64,000 bases of DNA, taken from assembly GCF_001305295.1 (NCBI RefSeq), contig NZ_LJSI01000037.1, forward strand, positions 62,001-126,000, read 5' to 3'. The translations under genes were made by a program, and so were the position numbers. Positions 56,972 to 64,000 of this stretch are shown in pieces. Positions within the stretch are counted from its first letter, which is position 1. Each line of letters opens with the position of its first letter. The stretch comes from Neptunomonas antarctica. GTDB taxonomy: Bacteria; Pseudomonadota; Gammaproteobacteria; Pseudomonadales; Balneatricaceae. The notes under the pieces are model-generated. The model was not told the DNA's origin, did no database searches, and saw nothing but the letters and a program-made list of their open reading frames with translations.

Positions 56972-58695
56972 AAATCAGGACCCAAGCTGAAATGTAAACG
57001 AACACCGTCAGTATCGCCCGTCTGCGGCACCGCTAAATCGATACGGACCGGCCCGATGGGCGAATACCAACGTACGCCAACACCGACCCCTATATACAAA
57101 TCGGCGTCAATATCATCAAACGCATTACCTGCATCGATAAAAGTCGCGATACCCCAGTTACCTTTAAGCCGATAATCAAGCTCAAGACTCCCCACCAGCA
57201 GGTTTTGAGCACCGGTAACATCACCATCGGAATCAATAGGACTCAGACTCTGGTATTCATATCCGCGTACGCTGTTATCGCCCCCCGCAAAGAAACGCTG
57301 CGACACCGGCAACTTATCAAAGTCATCTATCAGGGTGACCCCCGCATCCACGCGTCCGAGTAATCTGAATTTTTCATTTAAGCTATGCACCGCTTTGGCA
57401 TTAACGCTCAACTGTATAAAGTTTGTATCCGAGAGCAACATATCACTGCCACCCAATGCCTGTAGTGTCAGACGATAGCCATTACGGATATTCAGCCGGT
57501 CTTTGGTAGAGACCGTTGTATAACTTATGCGGGGCATCAAAAAATCGGTCTGCTGAGTCTCATCGCTGATCGTAAATTCTTCCTGCTGGAACGTCAGCGA
57601 TGTCACTCGCTGCCACCGCCCCTGCTGCTGTTGCCATGAAACACCCAAAGAGTTGCTACTGGTATCAACGCTATCCGACTGCTCCTCATCGAGGCTGAGA
57701 TTCACAGTATATCTATCTTGCTGGGGACGTAATCCGGGAATGGCGTACTCTGCCGTCAGATTGGTGCGAATCTCGGAGGCTAACAATTGTGTGTTGAACT
57801 GATGTCCGCTTTTATTGATCCAGCGGCGTGTTATTCCCAACTTAGTTCTCGCTCCGGTATCGGTACCATAGCCAAAACCACCGCTGTACTTAGTCTGTTT
57901 ATGTGCATCAACAGCCACTTCAATAGGCACCTCAGTGCCGTCTATCTGATCCCAGAGAGGGCGAACCTCCACCCGCTGAAAATAATCACTGTCGACTAAG
58001 GCGCTCTGTAGATTGAGCAACGCGCTACTTTGCACCGGGTCTCCTGCTTTAAAGGGTACATAACGGATCAGAAAATCGTCTGATAACGGACTCTCTGTAA
58101 ACCGCACCTTACCCACTTTAAAACGCGGCCCACTATCATAATGCAAAACAATATTTGCCTGATAAGTCAGCAGATCAACCTCAACCCGATGCTCGCTAAA
58201 CGCTCCCTGATAATAACCGCGCTCCGCGGCCAGCGAACGTAACTGTTTTTTAAGGTTTTCATAATCGCTGTGTACGAGAGGTCTGCCCGTGCGTAATGAG
58301 GAGGCGGATAATGCCTGATTGAAAACATCGTCCCGAAGCGCGTCACCGCTCAGCTTAATATCCAACACGCCGATGGGTAAAAGCGGACCGGGTACTATGT
58401 GATACTGAGCTACCCATTTTTCGGCGTTTTCTGTCAGCTCTGCTGTAATTTCCGGGCGATAATAGCCAAAGGGTTGTAATGCTTTGCCAATTTCATCTTC
58501 CGCTTTCGCATTCAAATAGCGTAATCGGCTACGGCTAACAACCTCTTTACCCTTCAAGGACTCAAGACTGAGCATCGCCCGGATATTCTGCTCCTGCTCT
58601 TTGCTCACGCCTGTAATTTCAACTGCCAGGGTTGCTGCCATAAGGTTCAAAGCAAAAGATATCAGTACGAGCGAGGTAAAACATTGCGCAAACAT
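56968..58695 (-). CDS. tamA: Outer-membrane TamA protein
   Basis: 575 aa. Signal peptide, three POTRA domains (about 25-265) and a C-terminal 16-strand beta-barrel of the Omp85 family (GGFGYGTDTGARTKLG; RFFAGGDNSVRGYEY; ending VRLHFSLGPDL). Partner of TamB. Terminates in an aromatic-poor residue (Leu), a small deviation from the Omp85 C-terminal Phe rule. Confidence 0.94.
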   Translation of the reverse strand: MFAQCFTSLVLISFALNLMAATLAVEITGVSKEQEQNIRAMLSLESLKGKEVVSRSRLRYLNAKAEDEIGKALQPFGYYRPEITAELTENAEKWVAQYHIVPGPLLPIGVLDIKLSGDALRDDVFNQALSASSLRTGRPLVHSDYENLKKQLRSLAAERGYYQGAFSEHRVEVDLLTYQANIVLHYDSGPRFKVGKVRFTESPLSDDFLIRYVPFKAGDPVQSSALLNLQSALVDSDYFQRVEVRPLWDQIDGTEVPIEVAVDAHKQTKYSGGFGYGTDTGARTKLGITRRWINKSGHQFNTQLLASEIRTNLTAEYAIPGLRPQQDRYTVNLSLDEEQSDSVDTSSNSLGVSWQQQQGRWQRVTSLTFQQEEFTISDETQQTDFLMPRISYTTVSTKDRLNIRNGYRLTLQALGGSDMLLSDTNFIQLSVNAKAVHSLNEKFRLLGRVDAGVTLIDDFDKLPVSQRFFAGGDNSVRGYEYQSLSPIDSDGDVTGAQNLLVGSLELDYRLKGNWGIATFIDAGNAFDDIDADLYIGVGVGVRWYSPIGPVRIDLAVPQTGDTDGVRLHFSLGPDL

Positions 58696-58801
58696 CAGAT
58701 TATTTTTCCCATATTAAGCTTATGCTTTCCTGCTCATTTACTGCCTATAAATACCAAAGTCTATCGATGCTTTTAAATTGAATCACCTAAAAAGCGCATT
58801 A

Positions 58802-59284
58802 TCAAACCAAGGCACCTGGATAAGAAATTTTATTTACATACCAGACTCTTTCACCTTCAGGCGTCATCACAACAACTTCATCATCAACGGCTTTTTTAAG
58901 TAAAGCACGAGCCATAGGCGAATCGATCGAAATATAATCATTACGGCCATAAATCTCATCTCCTCCGACGACTCGAAATCCTTTAAGTTCATCATGCTCA
59001 TTAATGATTTCAACCCAGGCACCAAAAAACACTTTGCCATCCTGCTGAGGCGAATAATCAACAATTTTAAGCTGGTCCAGACATTTTCTAAGGTATCGCA
59101 CGCGTCGATCTATTTCACGCAACAGCTTCTTGTTGTATTGATAATCAGCATTTTCACTGCGATCGCCCAAGCTAGCGGCCCAGGTGACTTTTTTCGTTAT
59201 GTCGGGCCGGTGTTCTCGCCACAGGTAATTAAGCTCTTTTTGTAGCGCCTCATAACCTTCGCGTGTAATTAAATCTGTTTTCAT
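58802..59284 (-). CDS. greB: Transcription elongation factor GreB
   Basis: 160 aa: N-terminal coiled coil with the GreB-type LGDRSENADYQYNKKLLREIDRR, whose acidic tip promotes RNA cleavage by RNA polymerase, then a C-terminal FKBP-like domain (VVGGDEIYGRNDYISIDSP). GreB is favoured over GreA by the KKLLREIDRRVRYL pattern. Separate from tamA by 106 bases. Confidence 0.94.
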   Translation of the reverse strand: MKTDLITREGYEALQKELNYLWREHRPDITKKVTWAASLGDRSENADYQYNKKLLREIDRRVRYLRKCLDQLKIVDYSPQQDGKVFFGAWVEIINEHDELKGFRVVGGDEIYGRNDYISIDSPMARALLKKAVDDEVVVMTPEGERVWYVNKISYPGALV

Positions 59285-59683
59285 ACGTTCCTGACGGCTC
59301 TTTCATTTAGCATGTTGACTCTAGCAACTTATCACTCACAGAAAAAGAACGGCGAGAGGACAAATATTTCAATAATATCACAGTGCGACAACAACACTAA
59401 GGCAGAGCAAGGGTATACCGAGAGTACAGCTATGCACTAGCGTTATGAAAGGGTTGCTCTATAGAAAAACGAGAGAGGTAACGCAGCGGAGTTAATTGGA
59501 TCGTGATGCAAAGACAAGGCTTAAAATAGCTTGCAGCTGGCAAACGTTAAGCGAGCGTACGCCAGATTGCAAAAAAGCATTTTTTATGAAAATTTATGGA
59601 TAGCGAGTCTGAGTGAAGTACTAACGAGAAGAGTGCTGAAAAACAGGCTGTTCTTTTTTGCGGAGTATTCCAGACCTTCAGGA
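59285..59683. other. Intergenic region between greB and the tRNA operon
   Basis: About 400 bases without a recognised gene. It contains only the hairpin at 59531-59572 listed separately. Confidence 0.5.
59531..59572 (-). terminator. Possible terminator of the tRNA operon
   Basis: Imperfect stem TTGCAGCTGGC / GCCAGATTGCAA around an 19-base loop, 112 bases downstream of the last tRNA on the minus strand and followed there by a weak T-rich stretch. Confidence 0.3.
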
Positions 59684-59759
59684 TGGTGGGGCGTATAGGA
59701 TTTGAACCTATGACCAATTGGTTAAAAGCCAACTGCTCTACCAACTGAGCTAACGCCCC
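59684..59759 (-). tRNA. tRNA-Lys(TTT), copy 2
   Basis: 76 nt including encoded CCA. The acceptor stem GGGGCGT / ACGCCCC pairs fully. The anticodon loop CTTTTAA gives anticodon TTT. Sequence identical to the neighbouring copy over the whole body. Confidence 0.95.
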
Positions 59760-59782
59760 GTCCTGAGGTAGATCTGTAAAAA

Positions 59783-59858
59783 TGGTGGGGCGTATAGGAT
59801 TTGAACCTATGACCAATTGGTTAAAAGCCAACTGCTCTACCAACTGAGCTAACGCCCC
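59783..59858 (-). tRNA. tRNA-Lys(TTT), copy 1
   Basis: 76 nt including CCA, anticodon TTT. Separated by 23 bases from the second copy. Together they form a tandem duplication. Confidence 0.95.
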
Positions 59859-59866
59859 GCCTGAAG

Positions 59867-59942
59867 TGGCTCCTCGAGCTGGACTCGAACCAGCGACCAA
59901 TAGATTAACAGTCTACTGCTCTACCAACTGAGCTATCGAGGA
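59867..59942 (-). tRNA. tRNA-Asn(GTT)
   Basis: 76 nt with CCA. Acceptor stem TCCTCGA / TCGAGGA, anticodon loop CTGTTAA giving GTT, T-arm GGTTCGAGTCC. Third gene counted back from the end of the operon; co-transcribed with tRNA-Ser and both tRNA-Lys. Confidence 0.95.
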
Positions 59943-59956
59943 ACTTCAGTATCCAA

Positions 59957-60044
59957 TGGCGGAGGGGCAGGGATTCGAACCCTGGGAGCCTTACGACTCG
60001 TCGGTTTTCAAGACCGGTGCTTTCGACCACTCAGCCACCCCTCC
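59957..60044 (-). tRNA. tRNA-Ser(TGA)
   Basis: 88 nt including CCA with the long variable arm of serine tRNAs. Acceptor GGAGGGG / CCCCTCC, anticodon loop CTTGAAA giving TGA. First gene of the tRNA operon, directly after the promoter. Confidence 0.95.
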
Positions 60045-60059
60045 TAGGGATGGGCGCAG

Positions 60060-60087
60060 ATTCTATAGTGTTGAGAAAAAGTGTCAA
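60060..60087 (-). promoter_or_regulatory. Sigma70 promoter of the tRNA operon
   Basis: Read on the minus strand: -35 TTGACA (60087-60082), 16-base spacer, -10 TAGAAT (60065-60060), then a GCGCCC discriminator 3 bases on, as in stringently controlled stable-RNA promoters. The first tRNA begins 15 bases after the -10. Confidence 0.85.
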
Positions 60088-60162
60088 CCCTATTGCAGGA
60101 AGTTTTTACATTTTATGTGAAAAAAGGTGATTTAAGCATCATTTTGATCAGCAATTGAACAG

Positions 60163-61056
60163 TCACACTGTCAGTTGTTCATAATTCGCACACATATGTA
60201 ACCAGTACCGAATTCCGGCACTGCGGAACTTTTGCTTATGTAAAACCAGATAAAACTGGCGATGCATATCACGACCAGCAACATTAAGCTCAACCAAGCT
60301 GCCACTCGTAAAAGATTCCTGCAATGTAATCCGCGAAAGACAGGATATTCCTACCCCTGCCCTGACTGCGCGTTTAATCGCTTCTGTGTGCTGCAGTTCC
60401 AGAAGAACATTAAGACGAGATAATAAACCGTGCATCGCCCAATCAAATGCCTGACGCGTCCCGGATCCTTGCTCACGTAAAATCCAGCCTGCACTTTGCA
60501 AATCCTGATCTGACAATACGGTTTTATGGGCTAACGGATGTGAAGGGGAACAAAAAACCACCAGCTCGTCCTTTAACCAGGGAATAAACTCCAGACTGGC
60601 ATCATTAGACTCCCCCTCGATCAAACCTATATCCAGTTCATAATTAGCTACTTTCTCTACAATCACCGAGGTATTCGCTACATCTAATGTCACTTTTCTG
60701 CCAGGGTGCTTAGCCATATAAGCAGCCATCAACTCCACCGCCAGATAATTACCAATAGTTAAGGTGGCCCCTAATTTAAGGTGCCCGGGTGTCTGATGCT
60801 GCATCAGCTCACTTTCCAGACTCCTGGCGCGCTCTAGCAAGGCCTCAACACGGGGACGTACCAACCGGCCTAGTTCGTTGATCTGTAGGCGCTTGCCGAC
60901 CCGATCGAATAATTGAATAGCAAACTGATCTTCTAAATCACGCAACGCACTACTGGCGGCTGACTGAGACATAGACAGACTGGCAGCCGCACGGGTAATG
61001 TTGTTATGATGTGCAACCGCTAAAAACACTTCAAGCTGACGTAAAGAATACTTCAT
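60163..61056 (-). CDS. LysR-family regulator, FinR-like
   Basis: 297 aa. N-terminal winged helix (LEVFLAVAHHNNITRAAASLSMSQ), then a ligand-binding domain of the periplasmic-binding-protein fold. Divergent from fpr with a 113-base gap, as finR is from fprA in Pseudomonas. Likely activates fpr under oxidative or sulfite stress (inference by synteny). Confidence 0.9.
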   Translation of the reverse strand: MKYSLRQLEVFLAVAHHNNITRAAASLSMSQSAASSALRDLEDQFAIQLFDRVGKRLQINELGRLVRPRVEALLERARSLESELMQHQTPGHLKLGATLTIGNYLAVELMAAYMAKHPGRKVTLDVANTSVIVEKVANYELDIGLIEGESNDASLEFIPWLKDELVVFCSPSHPLAHKTVLSDQDLQSAGWILREQGSGTRQAFDWAMHGLLSRLNVLLELQHTEAIKRAVRAGVGISCLSRITLQESFTSGSLVELNVAGRDMHRQFYLVLHKQKFRSAGIRYWLHMCANYEQLTV

Positions 61057-61169
61057 TATCGATTTTTCCGATTACATATATATAAATATCCCGCTTTACC
61101 GATAACATACACTTCTTATATCATTTATCACAATAATTCATTCTATCTAGAACAAAGAGAGATAAGCAT

Positions 61170-61943
61170 ATGTCATCCATTGGTCAAGAACAGGTCACCA
61201 GCGTACATCATTGGAATGACACGCTATTCAGTTTTAAAACCACTCGTGATGCCGGCTTCCGCTTCAAGAACGGTTATTTCACTATGATAGGTCTGGAACA
61301 CGAAGGTAAGCCCCTGATGCGCGCTTACAGCATTGCCAGCGCTAATCATGAAGATGAACTGGAGTTCTTTAGCATCAAGGTTCAGGACGGCCCACTGACG
61401 TCTAAGTTACAGCAAATAAAAGTGGGGGATCAGATTCTTGTCAGCAAAAAGCCGACAGGCACGTTAATCAACGACAACCTACTCCCGGGCAAACACCTTT
61501 ACTTGATCAGTACAGGTACCGGACTGGCTCCTTTTATGAGCATTATAAAAGATCCTGAAATTTACGAAGCCTATGACAAAGTTATTCTGACACATGGTGT
61601 ACGTTTTATTTCCGAACTTGCCTATGCGGACATGATCGTTAATGAGTTACCTAAGAACGAATATCTTGGCGAGCTTATCAGCGAAAAACTGATGTATTAC
61701 CCAACAGTGACTCGCGAGAAGTTCCGCAATAACGGCCGTCTGACAGAGCTGATGGCGTGCGGAAAATTGGCAAAGGATCTAGGCCTGCCAGCATTAAATC
61801 CGGAAACAGATCGCTTCATGATCTGCGGCAGCCCAAGCATGTTGAAAGATACCTGCACACTGCTCAACAAAATGGGGTTTTCTGAACATCGACGCGGCGA
61901 TTTAGGACACTACGTTATCGAGCGCGCCTTCGTAGAAAGCTAA
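61170..61943 (+). CDS. fpr: Ferredoxin/flavodoxin-NADP+ reductase
   Basis: 257 aa FAD enzyme, bacterial subclass I. FAD motif RAYS at 51-54, NADP-binding GTGLAPF at 116-122 and MICGSPSMLKDT further on, C-terminal AFVES. Balances NADPH and reduced ferredoxin/flavodoxin. GAGAGATAA precedes the start. The stop codon lies in a short tandem repeat. Confidence 0.96.
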   Translation: MSSIGQEQVTSVHHWNDTLFSFKTTRDAGFRFKNGYFTMIGLEHEGKPLMRAYSIASANHEDELEFFSIKVQDGPLTSKLQQIKVGDQILVSKKPTGTLINDNLLPGKHLYLISTGTGLAPFMSIIKDPEIYEAYDKVILTHGVRFISELAYADMIVNELPKNEYLGELISEKLMYYPTVTREKFRNNGRLTELMACGKLAKDLGLPALNPETDRFMICGSPSMLKDTCTLLNKMGFSEHRRGDLGHYVIERAFVES

Positions 61944-61976
61944 CAGTCGAAAGCTAATAGTCGAAAGCTAAAAGCT
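61935..61976 (+). repeat. 14-base tandem repeat across the fpr stop codon
   Basis: Unit GAAAGCTAACAGTC, then GAAAGCTAATAGTC, then GAAAGCTAAAAGCT: about 2.9 copies, including the last two codons and the stop of fpr. Expansion or contraction would not change the protein. Confidence 0.85.
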
Positions 61977-61999
61977 TATCTCTGATAAACGCCACGCAT

Positions 62000-62033
62000 A
62001 GCCGGTCAATGTTTCATACTTGACCGGCTTTTT
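62000..62033 (+). terminator. Rho-independent terminator of fpr
   Basis: 10-bp stem AGCCGGTCAA / TTGACCGGCT with a 10-base loop followed by TTTT. Confidence 0.9.
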
Positions 62034-62187
62034 ACTGCTGTTTTTTAACGCCCGCCAAGCTAACGCCCTCTTTCAGCGCTGCCTATCTAATGTCGGTTAC
62101 TGAAAAACAGCGTTGCGACAATCTGACTATCTCGTACAGAGATAACAGGCTAAGCTTATCTGTCTACTCTCTGCCGGATACATTGAA

Positions 62188-63378
62188 ATGGAATATTCTG
62201 ATCAGCCCCGCTGGAAACAACCTCGGGTCCTATTGTTTATTATGGCCGCCGCGATGCCCTTTTCGATGGGCACCTGGATGGCGCTGATCAACAATTTTGC
62301 GATTGAATATGCGCATTTCGATGGTGCCGATATGGGTGCCCTTCAGAGTCTGCGTGAAATACCCGGTTTTCTCTCTTTTGCGGTTATCTTTCTGCTGCTG
62401 ATCATCAAAGAACAAACGCTGGCGGTGGCCGCATTAGCTTTGTTAGGTTTAGGTACTGCATTAACCGGCCTGCTACCTAGCTTCTGGGGGCTTTGCTTCA
62501 CGACGGTATTGATGTCGGTCGGTTTCCATTATTTCGAAACAGTTAACCAATCGCTGCAGCTACAGTGGCTGGAAAAAGGTGAAGCACCTAAGGTCATGGG
62601 AAAGCTCATTGCGATGGGCTCAGCCACCGCGCTAGTGGCCTATGGCATGGTGTATATCAGCCTTGAGTATTTTGGCATATCCATGAGTTGGATCTACATG
62701 ATCGGTGGCGGCATCACCTTTCTGCTGGCAATGGCTGCCTGGAGTCTATTCCCGCACTTTCCCGAAAAAGTGGAACAACGTAAAAAACTTTTCCTGAAAC
62801 AGCGTTACTGGCTTTACTATGCGCTGGTTTTCATGAGTGGTGCAAGACGCCAGATCTTTGTAGTGTTTGCCGGCTTTTTGATGGTGGAAAAATTCGGATT
62901 TTCGGCAGCCGAAATAACACTGATGTTTATCGCCAATATGGCCATTAATATTATTGTCGCACCGTTAATAGGCAAGCTCATTGCCCGCTGGGGAGAACGA
63001 CGCGCACTAACCTTTGAATACATCGGATTGATCGGGGTTTTCAGTACCTATGCGCTAGTTGATAACGCATTGTTAGGTGCGTCGCTTTATATTATCGATC
63101 ATCTGTTTTTTGCGATGGCTATCGCCGTTAAAACTTATTTTCAGAAAATAGCATCCCCGGAAGATATAGCGCCCACTGCCGGCATCTCATTTACGATTAA
63201 CCATATTGCCGCTGTCATCATACCTGCCAGCTTTGGTCTCCTGTGGTTAATATCACCGTCTATCGTTTTTTATGCCGGAGCCGCCATGGCGGCTATTTCA
63301 CTCGGTCTGGCACAACTAGTACCAAACTGTCCTGTTGAAGGTTCTGAAACGCGTATCACCCAACCGGCATTAATTTAA
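62188..63378 (+). CDS. MFS-family permease
   Basis: 396 aa with 12 predicted helices. Opening RVLLFIMAAAMPFSMGTWMALINNF and a central basic loop between helices 6 and 7 (FPEKVEQRKKLFLKQRYW) fit the major facilitator fold. Substrate unknown. No strong Shine-Dalgarno is seen; the start is chosen because it opens just before helix 1. Confidence 0.86.
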   Translation: MEYSDQPRWKQPRVLLFIMAAAMPFSMGTWMALINNFAIEYAHFDGADMGALQSLREIPGFLSFAVIFLLLIIKEQTLAVAALALLGLGTALTGLLPSFWGLCFTTVLMSVGFHYFETVNQSLQLQWLEKGEAPKVMGKLIAMGSATALVAYGMVYISLEYFGISMSWIYMIGGGITFLLAMAAWSLFPHFPEKVEQRKKLFLKQRYWLYYALVFMSGARRQIFVVFAGFLMVEKFGFSAAEITLMFIANMAINIIVAPLIGKLIARWGERRALTFEYIGLIGVFSTYALVDNALLGASLYIIDHLFFAMAIAVKTYFQKIASPEDIAPTAGISFTINHIAAVIIPASFGLLWLISPSIVFYAGAAMAAISLGLAQLVPNCPVEGSETRITQPALI

Positions 63379-63385
63379 AACACAG

Positions 63386-63985
63386 TTACATCAACGACAT
63401 ATTAATGACACCGTCGTGAACAAACTGTATGGCTAATGCGGCCAGCACTACGCCGAGAAACCGGCGCAGAATATCGTCGCCGGTGCGGCCTATCACTTTT
63501 TTAACGTAGCGAGAAAGGATCATCATCACCAATGTACCAAGGCTGATGGTCAAAATTGCCAGCGTGATAGACAAGCTGCTTTGGTAGACTGATGCTTTTG
63601 AGTACAACAGAATAGCCAGCGTTAAAGAACCAGGGCCAGCCAACATGGGAATAGACATCGGAAACACCGCAATATCTTTTCTCTCCGTGGTACTGGTGAC
63701 AGTAGTATCCTTTGTAATCAGGTGAAACGCGGTATAAAACAACAAGATACCACCCGATATACGCAACGCATCAATACTGATACCGAGCTTATGCAACAAC
63801 GGCTCACCGAAATTACCAAACAAGATCAACAAGGTCGATGAGATAACAGTTGCCTTAATCGCCATCTTAATACGGTGGCGCATATCGTCGACAGGCACCA
63901 GAGAATGGAAAATCAGCGCCGCTCCTATCGGGTCTATAATCACAAAAAGTGCGATCAACGCATTCAAATAAACCGCGATATCCAT
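63386..63985 (-). CDS. MarC/YhgN-family membrane protein
   Basis: 199 aa with six helices and the family motifs LFVIIDPIGAALIFHSL and FPMSIPMLAGPGSLTLAILL. Once linked to multiple antibiotic resistance, now regarded as an NAAT-family permease of unknown substrate. Complete; ATG63985 has AGGAG 7 bases upstream, close to the window's end. Confidence 0.9.
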   Translation of the reverse strand: MDIAVYLNALIALFVIIDPIGAALIFHSLVPVDDMRHRIKMAIKATVISSTLLILFGNFGEPLLHKLGISIDALRISGGILLFYTAFHLITKDTTVTSTTERKDIAVFPMSIPMLAGPGSLTLAILLYSKASVYQSSLSITLAILTISLGTLVMMILSRYVKKVIGRTGDDILRRFLGVVLAALAIQFVHDGVINMSLM

Positions 63986-64000
63986 TGCTAACTCCTACCT

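Overview
The window reads as chromosomal DNA of a marine gammaproteobacterium, most likely Oceanospirillales-like (Marinobacterium, Neptunomonas or Amphritea type). This placement is inference from gene content: valS, the dapC-dapD-dapE cluster, rlmA, greB, tamA-tamB, letA-letB, pdxH, and an fpr gene divergent from a finR-like LysR gene. Most genes have the balanced base composition of the host. Two stretches look acquired.

Layout. 1-3.05 kb: valS. 3.1-8 kb: an AT-rich accessory island with a C5-cytosine DNA methyltransferase facing a three-gene unit (DUF262 protein, DUF3696 ATPase, unknown 318-aa protein); this is the best candidate for an undescribed restriction or defence system. 8-15 kb: small hypothetical genes, a Cache-GGDEF diguanylate cyclase, a TetR/AhpD-like pair with three visible operator copies, a GlxA-type regulator divergent from an isochorismatase-family hydrolase, and a low-complexity secreted protein. 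15.4-19.7 kb: an RND efflux pair. 19.7-23.3 kb: a GNAT acetyltransferase, a 44-aa membrane protein downstream of FNR/Anr-like boxes, and a pdxH-esterase-FKBP operon. 23.4-28.1 kb: a LetA/LetB lipid-transport operon in which LetA is split into two genes and LetB has seven MCE domains. 28-35.5 kb: a DUF2959 lipoprotein, a P-loop kinase, an alpha/beta hydrolase and a second RND pair. 35.8-41.2 kb: an EF-hand protein, lysine/diaminopimelate genes and rlmA. 41.4-46.2 kb: a second diguanylate cyclase, a DUF945 protein, a DMT permease and conserved unknowns.

46.35-53.2 kb is the second accessory region. It starts with a degenerate group II intron-like element and a four-helix membrane protein. It continues with a BlaI-type repressor and an M56 (BlaR1-type) protease that lacks a penicillin-sensor domain, followed by His-rich secreted or membrane proteins (DUF6488, HupE/UreJ family, an anchored beta-domain protein, a 45-aa His-rich lipoprotein, and an EamA permease with a His-rich tail) and a TPMT-like methyltransferase. 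I infer a metal-responsive module controlled by proteolysis. 53.3-64 kb returns to core genes: tamB-tamA, greB, a tRNA operon (Ser, Asn, Lys, Lys) with a clear promoter, finR-like/fpr, an MFS permease and a MarC-family protein.

All functional calls come from reading motifs and gene order. No database search was run, and starts were adjusted by eye where a ribosome binding site or signal peptide decided the matter.
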